A DNA stretch of 64,000 bases. It comes from Aquarana catesbeiana. Taxonomy: Eukaryota; Chordata; Amphibia; Anura; Ranidae. The notes under the pieces are model-generated. The model searched no databases, was not told the DNA's origin, and saw only the letters and a list, made by a program, of their open reading frames with translations. The stretch lies in NCBI RefSeq assembly GCF_042186555.1, contig NC_133330.1, positions 163,569,907 through 163,633,906 on the forward strand. The letters run 5' to 3'. Positions 32,235-43,689 of the stretch are shown piece after piece. How positions within the stretch are numbered: position 1 is the stretch's first letter; each line of letters begins with the position of its first letter. A program made the position numbers and the translations under genes.

Positions 32235-34736
32235 GGGTGGTTCCAGCTTTCTGTGCCATGGTTCCCATGTAGCTGTGTGTCTATCTGTTTTATCTATAAG
32301 TCTGGCCGTCATGGATTCCATGACCTCTACGTCCTTAATTCTAGTGTATAAATCGGATAGTGATGGAGGACTTCAGCTCTTCCAGTGTAGGGAAATTAAG
32401 CATCTGGCTGCTGTAAGTATTTGCATTGCTAGCTTTTTGGCTAGTTTAGGGAGTATAACAGGAGGGAGGCCTAATATGAAAAATTTAGGGGAGAAAGGGA
32501 TATCTACCTCAAACAGTCGCTGGAGGAGGTCACGAACCGCTCACCAGTAAGGTTGTAGGAAGGGACAGCTCCAGTATATGTGGTATAATGTGCCCCGTTC
32601 CCGGCGGCACCTCCAACAACGATCCGAGGCCGACGGGTATATGGTCTGTAGGCGTGATGGGGTAAGGTACCATTGAAAAAGTACCTTATAAGAGTTTCCT
32701 TTGTAAAGGGTGCATATAGAGCCCTTAGCTGCCCAGCGCAATATAATAGCCCATTGTTCGAGTGTTAGTTCCTCCCCAAGTTGTTCTTCCCACCTGCGCA
32801 TGTACTTGTGTTTCCCTCTAGTGATCATGTCATAAGAGTTTATGATTTTATATATGTCTGAAGTCAGTCCCTTCTGTTTGGGACCCGACAAGACTAGGCA
32901 CTCAAAAGGGGATGGTTTAGAGAATTGGAGGGTAGAGGATATGGTAAGTGCATAATGCCGTATCTGGAGGTAGCCAAAAAAGGCACTGAGAGGGAGATCA
33001 TATTTAGTTCTGAGTTTTTCAAAGGATAGTAATGTTCGAGTCACTGGGTCCACCAAGTGCCCATAATGGAAGAGTTGTTTTTGCAGCCATGGAGAGATCA
33101 TCTGAGAGGTTAAGCTGTCAGGTAATTTAGGGTTATAAAGGAAGGCTGTGACTAAAGAGGCCTCAGATTGTAAAGGGGTGCTCTGGTTTAGCCGCCTCCC
33201 AGATACTGCGTAAAAGGTGCATTGTATGTAGTAAGTAGTAGTAAGGAGGGAACATTGGCATTGGCATTCCATAATAAATTATTCGGGTGGATAGGCGCTA
33301 GCCATATCTTCTCCAGCTGTGTCCAGCGGTTATAGGCCGGCAAGGTAACCCAAGAAGCTACAGCTCTCAATTGTGCAGCATAGTAATAGCGTTGAAGATG
33401 TGGAAAGGCCAATCCCCCCTCCCCTCTGGAAGCAAACATCACCGACCTAGAGATTCAGTGGTGTTTGTAGTTCCATGTAAAATTTAAAAGGTCATTTTGT
33501 AGTTTTGTGAGATGAGGAAGTGGAATGGGTACTGGAAGGGTCATAAAGCAATACAGAAGTTTAGGTAATATGTTCATTTTGATCAATGCTATGCGACCAA
33601 ACCAAGACATCGAATAGTGTCTCCATTTGGCCAAAAGGGATCGAATGGATGCAAACAGAGGTCTGAAGTTTGCGTTATATAAAGATTCATACCGCGGAGT
33701 AAGATGTACCCCTAGATATTTAATGGAGTAGGATTTCCACGCATATGAAAAGTTTGCCGAGAGGTGTTGGACCTTCCTTGGAGATAAATTTAGCGGGAGG
33801 GCCTCCGACTTAGTCGGGTTAATCTTGTAGCCCGAGAGGGATCCATAATCCTGCAAAAGTTTATGGAGGTTAGGGAGAGTGGTGTGTGGTTGTGTCAAGG
33901 TCAGGAGGACATCGTCCGCAAATAGTGAAATTTTAAATTCCCGACCTCTAACCTGCACGCCCTTAACATTAGGATCTTGTCGGATCTGGGCCGCCAAGGG
34001 TTCGATGCACAAGGCGAAAAGCAGTGGGGAGAACGGGCAACCTTGCCTCATGCCATTTGAAATAGGGAAGGTGGTTGTGGCCGCAAAGGGCGTTTTGATG
34101 GAGGCAGTTGGCGTTGCATATAAGTGCTTAATCGCCTTGAGGAACGGCCCCCGAAAGCCCAGGTGTTCAAGGTTGGAGAACATGAATGGCCAGCTGAGCC
34201 TATCAAAGGCTTTCTCAGCATCTAAACTAAGCAATAAAGCTTCATTTTTTTGTCTTTTAATGATATCTATTAAGTTGATGGCTCTTCTAGTATTGTCCCC
34301 TGCTTGACGCCCCGGAACAAAACCGACCTTATCTTTATGGATCAGAGCGGAAAGAATCTCATTTAATCGAAGGGACAGGATTTTTGTAAATATTTTCAGG
34401 TCTGAGCTTAATAAAGCTATAGGCCTATAGTTGCCGCACAGCGTGTGGTCCTTGTCTGGTTTGGGTATAAGTGTAAGAGATGTCTGCACGTCTCTAGGGA
34501 TTTCCTCCTTGCCCATAAATCCATTAAATAAACGAACCATGTGTGGAAGCAGGGTAGGTAGGAATGATTTGTAATATTCATATGGGAGGCCATCCGGGCC
34601 TGGGGCCTTATTATTCGGGAGGTGTTTCAGAGTGCTCGAGATCTCTTCATCAGTGATAGGAGAGTTGAGGGAATCTAAGGCTTCTACTGGTAGGGTGGAT
34701 ACCCCGCTGGAGGCAAGGTAGGACTGTACCCGGTCC
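32235..34736 (-). pseudogene. LINE B ORF2, reverse transcriptase and C-terminus
   Basis: This is the continuation of ORF2 after the piggyBac insert. The first 429 codons (34736-33455) are open and contain NNKAPGPDGLPYEYYK, YRPIALLSSDLKIFTKIL, LLSLDAEKAFDRLSW (first aspartate), MRQGCPFSPLLFAL and LFADDVLL with the FADD active site. Further frames to about 32235 carry the C-terminal part, including a cysteine pattern (CWRCRRERGTLYHIYWSCPF). Frameshifts near 33450 and 33230 break it. The RT motifs are intact, so the copy is relatively recent. Confidence 0.9.
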
Positions 34737-35230
34737 TTAACCACTTGACGACCGCCTCACACCGATGTACGTCGGCAAGGTGGCACGGACAGGCAAAATC
34801 ACGTACATGTACGTGATTTGCCTTCCGCGGGTGGGGGGTCCGATCGGGGGTTGTCTTTTGTCCCACGGCAATAATCGGAGGTGAGGGGGAGGCCATCCGT
34901 TCGTGGCCCCCCCCTCGCGATTGCCGCCGGCCAATCGAATCATTCCTTTGCTGCTGTGTGCACACAGCAGCAAAGGAAATGATGTCATCTCTCCTCGGCT
35001 CGGTAATTTCCGTTCCGGCCCGAGGAGAGAAGACAGGTATGTGAGTGCACAACACTACACACACACAGTAGAACATGCCAGGCACACAAAACACCCCGAT
35101 CCCCCCCCCCGATCGCCCCCCGATCCCCCCCCAATCACCCCCCCCTGTCACAAACTGACACCAGCAGTTTTTTTTTTTCTGATTACTGCATTGGTGTCAG
35201 TTTGTGACAGTTACAGTGTTGGGACAGTGA

Positions 35231-35675
35231 GGGTCGGTTCACACTGGGACGACTTGGGATCCGACTTGTACGCCCTCAAGTCGCCCCAAGTCGCCCCAGA
35301 AAGAGATTCACATTTAAGTGAATGGGAGCGTCTGAATAGACACTACTGAAGTCGCTCCGACTTCAGAGCGTACTCCCTGTACTACTTGGATCCGACTTGG
35401 TAGGCGACCTGTACCATAGAAATCAATGGAAGTCGCCTCCAAGTCGGATCTCTCTCTCAAAGTCAAGCGACTTTGCAGGGAAAACCCCTCCCTCCCAGAG
35501 AGCTGATTGTCCTGTGATTGGCCACAGCCGAAGTCGCCTGTCCTGGAGGCGACTTGAAGTCGCGTTGTAATTTGCTAAAGTCGCGCTGAAGTCGCGCCGA
35601 AGTCGCGTTGAAGCCGCGTTGAAGTCGCCGTGCAAAGTTGCGTTAAAGTCGTGTTGTCCCTGTGTGAATCGAGCC
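35231..35675. mobile_element. Palindromic MITE inside the piggyBac element
   Basis: GGGTCGGTTCACACTGGGAC at the left and, inverted, GGCTCGATTCACACAGGGAC at the right, with TGA and TTA flanking. The interior repeats GAAGTCGC and its complement many times (GTCGCGCCGAAGTCGCGTTG). Same end type as the other GTGTGAA palindromes. Confidence 0.75.
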
Positions 35676-36049
35676 TTAGTATTAGCCCCCTGTAGGTCTA
35701 GGATACCCCCCTAACCCCCCCTAATAAAGTTTTAACCCCTTGATCACCCCCTGTCACCAGTGTCGCTAAGCGATCATTTTTCTGATCGCTGTATTAGTGT
35801 CGCTGGTGACGCTAGTTAGGGACGTAAATATTTAGGTTCGCCGTCAGCGTTTTATAGCGACAGGGACCCCCATATACTACCGAATAAATGTTTTAACCCC
35901 TTGATGGCCCCCTAGTTAACCCTTTCACCACTGATCACCGTATAACTGTTTCGGGTGACGCTGGTTAGTTTGTTTATTTTTTATAGTGTCAGGGCACCCG
36001 CCGTTTATTACCGAATAAAGGTTTAGCCCCCTGATCGCCCGGCGGTGAT

Positions 36050-37212
36050 ATGCGTCGCCCCAGGCAGCGTCAGATTAGCGCCAGTACCGCTAACACCCAT
36101 GCACGCAGCATATGCCTCCCTTAGTGGTATAGTATCTGATCGGATCAATATCTGATCCGATCAGATCTATACTAGCGTCCCCAGCAGTTTAGGGTTCCCA
36201 AAAACGCAGTGTTAGCGGGATCAGCCCAGATACCTGCTAGCACCTGCGTTTTGCCCCTCCGCCCAGCCCACCCAAGTGCAGTATCGATCGATCGCTGTCA
36301 CTTACAAAACACTAAACGCATAACTGCAGCGTTCGCAGAGTCAGGCCTGATCCCTGCGATCGCTAACAGTTTTTTGGTAGTATTTTGGTGAACTGGCAAG
36401 CACCAGCCCCAAGCAGCGTCAGATTAGCGCCAGTACCGCTAACACCCACGCACGCAGCATACGCCTCCCTTAGTGGTATAGTATCTGAATGGATCAATAT
36501 CTGATCCGATCAGATCTATACTGGCGCCCCCAGCAGTTTAGGGATCCCAAAAACGCAGTGTTAGCGGGATCAGCCCAGATACCTGCTAGCACCTGCGTTT
36601 TGCCCCTCCGCCCGGCCCAGCCCAGCCCACCCAAGTGCAGTATCGCTCGATCACTGTCACTTACAAAACACTTAACGCATAACTGCAGCGTTCGCAGAGT
36701 CAGGCCTGATCCCTGCGATCGCTAACAGTTTTTTTGGTAGCTTTTTATTGAACTGGCAAGCGCCAGCGGCCTAGTACACCCCGGTCGTAGTCAAACCAGA
36801 ACTGCAGTAACACTTGGTGACGTGGCGAGTCCCATAAGTGCAGTTCAAGCTGGTGAGGTGGCAAGCACAAGTAGTGTCGCGCTGCCACCAAGAAGACAAA
36901 CACAGGCCCGTCGTGCCCATAGTGCCCTTCCTGCTGCATTCGCCAATCCTAATTGGGAACCCACCGCTTCTGCAGCGCCCGTACTTCCCCCATTCACATC
37001 CCCAACCAAATGCAGTTGGCTGCATGAGAGGCATTTTCTTTATGTCCTCCCGAGTACCCCTACCCAACGAACCCCCCCAAAAAAGATGTTGTGTCTGCAG
37101 CAAGCGCGGATATAGGCGTGACACCCGCTATTATTGTCCCTCCTGTCCTGACAATCCTGGTCTTTGCATTGGTGAATGTTTTGAACGCTACCATTCACTA
37201 GTTGAGTATTAG
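36050..37212 (+). pseudogene. piggyBac transposase, ends kept, catalytic core deleted
   Basis: A likely start at 36050 reads MRRPRQRQISASTANTHARS. The N-terminal region continues, with a tandem duplication, to NPNWEPTASAAPVLPPFTSP at about 37005. The frame then passes within a few codons to SWLHERHF and, after a shift in a C/A run near 37075, to the C-terminal cysteine-rich finger KRCCVCSKRGYRRDTRYYCP and CPDNPGLCIGECFERYH, stopping at 37212. That finger is diagnostic of piggyBac transposases, which cut at TTAA. About two thirds of the protein, including the DDD catalytic core, is deleted. Confidence 0.85.
36061..36768 (+). repeat. 349-bp tandem duplication, two copies
   Basis: AGATTAGCGCCAGTACCGCT occurs at 36072 and 36421. 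The two units are about 95 percent identical by eye and lie in the transposase N-terminal region. Each has a small palindrome around TCTGATCCGATCAGATC. Confidence 0.85.
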
Positions 37213-38158
37213 CGTAGGGTACAGCATTGCACAGACTAGGCACACTTTCACAGGGTCTCCCAAGATGCCATCGCATTTTGAGAGACCTGAACCTGGAACC
37301 GGTTACCGTTATAAAAGTTACAGTTACAAAAACAGTGTAAAAAAAAAAATATATATATAAAATAAAAAAAAATAGTTGTCGTTTCATTGTTCTCTCTCTC
37401 TCTATTCTCTCTCTCTATTGTTCTGCTCTTTTTTACTGTATTCTATTCTGCAATGTTTTATTGTTATTATGTTTTATCATGTTTGCTTTTCAGGTATGCA
37501 ATTTTTTATACTTTACCGTTTACTGTGCTTTATTGTTAACCATTTTTTTGTCTTCAGGTACGCCATTCACGACTTTGAATGGTTATACCAGAATGATGCC
37601 TGCAGGTTTAGGTATCTTCTTGGTATCATTCTTTTCAGCCAGCGGTCGGCTTTCATGTAAAAGCAATCCTAGCGGCTAATTAGCCTCTAGACTCCTTTTA
37701 CAAGCCGTGGGAGGGAATTGGGAATGCCCCCCCCACCGTCTTCCGTGTTTTTCTCTGGCTCTCCTGTCTCAACAGGGAACCTGAGAATGCAGCCGGTGAT
37801 TCAGCCAGCTGACCATAGAGCTGATCAGAGACCAGAGTGGCTCCAAACATCTCTATGGCCTAAAAAACCGGAAGCTACGAGCATTTTATGACTTAGATTT
37901 CGCCGGATGTAAATAGCGCCATTGGGAAATTGGGGAAGCATTTTATCACACCGATCTTGGTGTCGTCAGATGCTTTGAGGGCAGAGGAGAGATCTAGGGT
38001 CTAATAGACCCCAATTTTTTCAAAAAAGAGTACCTGTCACTACCTATTGCTATCATAGGGGATATTTACATTCCCCGAGATAACAATAAAAATGATTAAA
38101 AAAAAAAAAAATGAAAGGAACAGTTTAAAAATAAGATAAAAAAGCAAAAAAAAGAAAG

Positions 38159-38190
<32 letters not shown>

Positions 38191-38789
38191 CACCCCTGTC
38201 GCCCCCTGCTCTCGCACTAAGGCGAACGCAAGCGGCGGTCTGTCGTCAAACGTAAACAGCAATTGCACCATGCATGTGAGGTATCGAAGCGAAGGTCAGA
38301 TCGAGGGCAGTAATTTTTGCAGTAGACCTCCTCTGTAAATCTAAAGTGGTAACCTGTAAAGGCTTTTAAAGGCTTTTAAAAATGTATTTATTTTGTTGCC
38401 ACTGCACGTTTGTGCGCAATTTTAAAGCATGTCATGTTTGGTATCCATGTACTCAGCCTAAGATCATCTTTTTTATTTCATCAAACATTTGGGCAATATA
38501 ATGTGTTTTAGTGCATTAAAATTTAAAAAAGTGTGTTTTTTTCCCCAAAAAATGCGTTTGAAAAATTGCTGCGCAAATACTGTGTAAAAAAAAAAATGAA
38601 ACACCCACCATTTTAATCTGTAGGGCATTTGCTTTAAAAAAATATATAATGTTTGGGGGTTCAAAGTAATTTTTTTGCAAAAAAAAAAAACTTTTTCATG
38701 TAAACAATGAGTGTCAGAAAGGGCTTTGTCTTCAAGTGGTTAGAAGAGTGAGTGATGTGTGACATAAGCTTCTAAATGTTGTGCATAAA

Positions 38790-40250
38790 ATGCCAGGACA
38801 GTTCAAAACCCCCCCAAATGACCCCATTTTGGAAAGTAGACACCCCAAGCTATTTGCTGAGAGGCATGTCGAGTCCATGGAATATTTTATATTGCGACAC
38901 AAGTTGCGGGAAAGAGACAAATTGGTTTTTTTTTTTTTTTTTTGCACAAAGTTGTCACTAAATGATTGCTCAAACATGCCATGGGAATATGTGAAATAAC
39001 ACCCCAAAATACATTCTGCTGCTTCTCCTGAGTACGGGGATACCACATGTGTGAGACTTTTTGGGAGCCTAGCCGCGTACGGGACCCCGAAAACCAAGCA
39101 CCGCCTTCAGGCTTTCTAAGGGCGTGAATTTTTGATTTCACTCTTCACTGCCTATCACAGTTTCGGAGGCCATGGAAAGCCCAGGTGGCACAAAACCCCC
39201 CCAAATGACCCCATTTTGGAAAGTAGACACCCAAAGCTATTTGCTGAGAGGTATAGTGAGTATTTTGCAGACCTCACTTTTTGTCACAAAGTTTTGAAAA
39301 TTGAAAAAAGAAAAAAAAAAATGTTTTTTCTTGTCTTTCTTCATTTTCAAAAACAAATGAGAGCTGCAAAATACTCACCATGCCCCTCAGCAAATAGCTT
39401 GGGGTGTCTACTTTCCAAAATGGGGTCATTTGGGGGGGGGGTTGTGCCACCTGGGCATTCCATGGCCTCCGAAACTGTGATAGGCAGTGAAGAGTGAAAT
39501 CAAAAATTTTCACCCTTAGAAATCCTGAAGGCGGTGATTGGATTTCGGGGCCCCGTACGCGGCTAGGCTCCCAAAAAGTCCCACACATGTGGTATCCCCA
39601 TACTCAGGAGAAGCAGCTAAATGTATTTTGGGGTGCAATTCCACATATGCCCATGGCCTGTGTGAGCAATATATCATTTAGTGACAACTTTGTACAAAAA
39701 AAAAAAAAAAAAAGTGTCACTTTCCCGCAACTTGTGTCAAAATATAAAATATTCCATGGACTCAATATGCCTCTCAGCAAATAGCTTGGGGTGTCTACTT
39801 TCCAAAATGGGGTCATTTTGGGGGGTTTTGTGCCACCTGGGCATTCCATGGCCTCCGAAACTGTGATAGGCAGTGAAAAGTGAATTCAAAAATTTACACC
39901 CTTAGAAATCCTGAAGGTGGTACTTGGTTTTCGGGGCCCCGTACACGGCTAGGCTCCCAAAAAGTCCCACACATGTGGTATCCCCATACTCAGGAGAAGC
40001 AGCTGAATGTATTTTGGGGTGCAATTCCACATAGGCCCATGGCCTGTGTGAGCAATATATCATTTAGTGACAACTTTTTGTAAATATTTTTTTTTTTTTG
40101 TCATTATTCAATCACTTGGGACAAAAAAAATAAATATTCAATGGGTTCAACATGCCTCTCAGCAATTTCCTTGGGGTGTCTACTTTCCAAAATGGGGTCA
40201 TTTGGGGGGGTTTTGTACTGCCCTGCCATTTTAGCACCTCAAGAAATGAC
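38790..40250. repeat. Five 387-bp repeats, two inverted and three direct
   Basis: GGGGTGTCTACTTTCCAAAA occurs at about 39404, 39790 and 40176 on the plus strand and, inverted, at about 38829 and 39217. Each unit also carries GGAGAAGCAGCTAAATGTAT-type and CATGTGGTATCCCCATACTC-type blocks. The two orientations meet near 39330, giving a large hairpin close to the right end of the piggyBac element. Confidence 0.8.
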
Positions 40251-40690
40251 ATAGGCAGTCATAAACTAAAAGCTGTGTAAATTACAGAAAATGTACCCTA
40301 GTTTGTAGACGCTATAACTTTTGCGCAAACCAATAAATATACGCTTATTGACATTTTTTTTACCAAAGACATGTGGCCGAATACATTTTGGCCTAAATGT
40401 ATGACTAAAATTTAGTTTATTGGATTTTTTTTTATAACAAAAAGTAGAAAATATCATTTTTTTTCAAAATTTTTGGTCTTTTTCCGTTTATAGCGCAAAA
40501 AATAAAAACTGCAGAGGTGATCAAATACCATCAAAAGAAAGCTCTATTTGTGGGAAGAAAAGGACGCAAATTTCGTTTGGGTACAGCATTGCATGACCGT
40601 GCAATTAGCAGTTAAAGCGACGCAGTGCCAAATTGGAAAAAGACCTCTGGTCCTTAGGCAGCATAATGGTCCGGGGCTCAAGTGGTTAAA

Positions 40691-41986
40691 CGTCTTCTGG
40701 ATAGGTAAGTATGGTATGGATGGGTTATTATACAAATCTGAGTAATGGTCCTTGAGGAGTTGTGCGATGCTGTCCGGGTGGAATTGCAAGGTGCCATTAG
40801 TGTCTCTGAGAGCTTGAGGGGCTGATGTATGTGTATGTTCTAGAAGTTTACGTGCCAATAGGGTATGGGCCTTGTTGCCTTTATCATAATAGAGTTGGCG
40901 CAATCGCAATAAAGCTTTCTGCACCTTACCCATGTCTATACTTTTTAGTACAGCTCTAAGCTGGATAATCTCTCTCAATAAACGGATAGAGGACGAAGAT
41001 AGGAGCCTAGATTCTAGTGCCTGCAATCGTTGTGTTGTCTGCTGTCTCAGCAACTTGGCATTTTTCTTCCAAGCAGTGGAGAATGCAATACTCTGTCCCC
41101 TTATGACTGCTTTATGTGCCTCCCAAAGGGTTCCCACCGATATCCCTGAAGTGTTGTTTTCTACAAAGTAAAATTTTAAAGTCTTTTCCATGTCCAACCT
41201 ATATGTGAGATCTTTCAGGAGAAAGTCGTTCAGCCGCCAATGGCACTGTTTGACTTTGGAGGGATGCAGCTTTAGTGTCATAACAATTGGAGCATGGTCA
41301 GACCATGAGATAGGTAGGATGTTTACTGCAGTAAGGGCCCTTAGGGAGGGAGCATTGACAAAAAAGTATTCTAGGCGAGCATGTGTGTGAAACGGGTGTG
41401 AGCAGTGGGAGTATTGTCGGTCTGTCGGATGTTCGACGCGCCATGCATCGAATAGGGCAAATTTTCGGGTGACCTGGCAAAATTGTGTGGATTGTTTAGA
41501 AAGGCGTGCGGGGAGAGCTTTTTTGATAAGAGATGTTCTATCTAAGGTGGGGGAGAATGGAAGATTGAAGTCTCCCCCAATAACCAGGAAAGAAAGCTTG
41601 TTGAGGAAGAGGCAGATATAAACCTTAGTAACAAAGGATATCTGATTAACATTTGGTGCATAAATGTTGCAGAAAGTTACGTCCGATTGTTGCCACTTGC
41701 CATTAAGGATCAAAAAACGCCCCTGCGGATCCGAGTAGGAGGAGGTGGGAGTGAATGGAGATCCTTTTTTAATCAGAGTGGCCACCCCTGCTCTCTTTTT
41801 AGTATTGGAGGCCAAATAACCCATAGGGTATAAACGCGACGTGAATGCCAGGGTACCCAATTTATTGAAGTGTGTTTCCTGTATAAAAATGACCTCTGCT
41901 CCAGAATCTCTAAAGCTTCGTAGCGCTAGTTGACGTTTAAAGTTGGAGTTGAGGCCATTTACGTTATGTGAGTATATCTGTATCAT
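40691..41986 (-). pseudogene. LINE B ORF2, endonuclease half
   Basis: ATG at 41986 opens MIQIYSHNVNGLNSNFKRQL. The APE endonuclease motifs are visible: N in SHNVNGLN, E in VIFIQETHF, the GGDFNL segment near 41590 and ISWSDHAPIV with the catalytic SDH near 41290. The frame stays open through LLKDHYSDLYNNPS to the piggyBac junction. The endonuclease nicks target DNA to prime reverse transcription. No stop is visible before the insert, so this half may have been intact at the time of interruption. Confidence 0.9.
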
Positions 41987-41990
41987 TTTA

Positions 41991-42545
41991 CTATTTGGGG
42001 TATTGGCAATAAACAGTAAATGAGCTTGTGTCTAGTTGAAGTGTACTTATCTGGCATGCAGTTTCAGGGTATTGTGTGTCGAGACCGCAGACAAGTTTCT
42101 CCGCCCAGGTAGCAGCTCGGGAGCCCAGGAGAGACGAGGCATGGAGAGAAAAAGAAAGAAAAGAAGGAAAAAATAAGAAACATATATAAAAAATAAGATA
42201 AGCGTACTTCAGGTAGCAATCTTCTTGCAAATCTAAAGTCCCTTGTTACCCCCATCGTCTATCCAGAGCGAGGGGGGTAAGTATCAACCAGGGGGGACTG
42301 TTATATCACTGAGTGAACTAGGGGGGTAGTGTCGGAATGAAGTCCAATCAGTACCCATAATCCGGAACCTGCTAAGAAACATATCTATGAATAGTATAAC
42401 CAGTAGCTAGGGGACAGTACTAGCTGTTATACAGAAATAAACTGTCTGAACTAGTGGGCAAAACCAGACAGGCGGCCAGTCCATTATTAAGGGTCATCCA
42501 GGTCGAGATCTGACCACAGAGAGGTCGAAACCTCAATCTGGTGGT
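41991..42545 (-). other. LINE B inter-ORF region
   Basis: Non-coding spacer between ORF2 and the LTR-like insert. No gene is seen. Confidence 0.5.
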
Positions 42546-43564
42546 GTCACGTACCTGGTAGGTGGAGCCCGGAATGCAGGGAACGGCCTCTCGTATACCT
42601 CCGACTCGGGAACCCCTGGTAGTGATGACAGGGGCTCGGGAGTGCGAAGGGGCACAAGTGCCTGACTGGAAGGCTGGAACAGGGAGCTGAATCAGGTAGA
42701 CAGCTGGGAGGTGTCCTGTAGTCCGGCAGCAGGATGTAGACAGCAGGGAGGTGTCTTGTAGTCCAGCAGCAGGATGCAGACAGCAGGGAGGTGTCTTGTA
42801 GTCCAGCAGCAGGATGTAGACAGCAGGGAGGTTTCTTGTAGTCCAGCAGCAGGATGCAGACAGCAGGGAGGTGTCTTGTAGTCCAGCAGCAGGATGTAGA
42901 CAGCAGGGAGGTGTCTTGTAGTCCAGCAGCAGGATGCAGACAGCAGGGAAGTGTCCAGCAGCAGGATGTAGACAGCAGGGTGCAAGCAAGCCGGGTCAAA
43001 CACAGACGGGCAGATCAGGTACAGAAGGTAAATCCGGGAGAATAGTCAAAGTCCAAAAGCTGAGATCAGGGCAGGCAGCAAACAGAGTAGTCAAAGTCCA
43101 AAAGCCGGAATCAGGGCAGGCAGCAAACAGAGTAGTCAGGAACAGTCCAACTGGTATCAGGTAGCAAAGGCAAGTAACAGGGCACAAGGGGTCTTCAGGA
43201 ACGCTGTAGACCGGACAGCAAGGCAGCAGTGGAACAGTCCTCTTTAAATAGCCCCTTTGGCGCCAAGTGCTGTCACAGGGCGCCGCTATTGGCGCTATTG
43301 CGCATGCGCGTACGCACGTTAGCGCTATTGGTGCTATTGCGCGCGCGCGAGCGCCGGATGGCGCTTCTGTGCACAGGCATTCCTTTGAACTTTAGTTTGC
43401 TGGGATATTTGCAAGAGGGCTTTTCCTGACAGGTGGGCAAGACTCTGGAGGACTCAATGTCCAGGAGGGACAATAGTCAACTCCCATTGGAGGGTCATGG
43501 CCGTCCAAAGGCATAAACCCGGTGATTGCAGCTAAGATACAAACAAAAGCTAACTGTGACAACC
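42546..43564 (-). mobile_element. LTR-like insert with TGTCAC ends in LINE B
   Basis: The piece is bounded by TGTCACGTACC and AGCTAACTGTGACA, which are inverse at the outermost six bases. On the minus strand it carries GGGGCTATTTAAAGAGG, a possible TATA-type promoter near 43245, a CG-rich block (43280-43370) and a 40-bp minisatellite. No target duplication was recognised. It separates ORF1 from ORF2 of LINE B. Confidence 0.45.
42715..42970. repeat. Minisatellite, 40-bp unit, about six copies
   Basis: GTAGTCCAGCAGCAGGATGT plus AGACAGCAGGGAGGTGTCTT is repeated with few differences (TGCAGA and TGTAGA variants alternate). The minus-strand frames through it are open only because the unit lacks stops. 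Confidence 0.85.
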
Positions 43565-43689
43565 TGTGTATAGCTACTACATCACTACAAAAAAGGGGGT
43601 TCGCCTAGTCAGGGAGGATCCAAAAAAAAGGAGAAAAAACAGGCAAGTCAGTGTAGACCAGAGGTGGTGGTCAAGTGGGCCGATGCTTG

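Larger units (their letters stand above)
34741..40686 (+). mobile_element. Deleted piggyBac element, 5.9 kb, nested in LINE B
   Basis: TTAA at 34737-34740 and 40687-40690 flanks inverted ends CCACTTGA and TCAAGTGG. Removing the element and one TTAA restores the LINE B frame (IQKTFKDRVQSYL). It holds transposase relics (36050-37212), a 349-bp tandem duplication, an array of 387-bp repeats near its right end and a MITE at 35231. Its ends match the many short TTAA repeats in the window, making it a plausible source type for them. Confidence 0.9.

Noticed and set aside
33879..34307. 142-codon plus-strand open frame
   Set aside because: It is the shadow of the LINE B reverse transcriptase on the opposite strand.
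34903..35349. 148-codon plus-strand open frame at the piggyBac left end
   Set aside because: Lies in non-coding terminal sequence and runs into a MITE; no domain.
42420..42999. Minus-strand frames of repeated LLSASCCWTT type
   Set aside because: By-product of a 40-bp minisatellite without stops.
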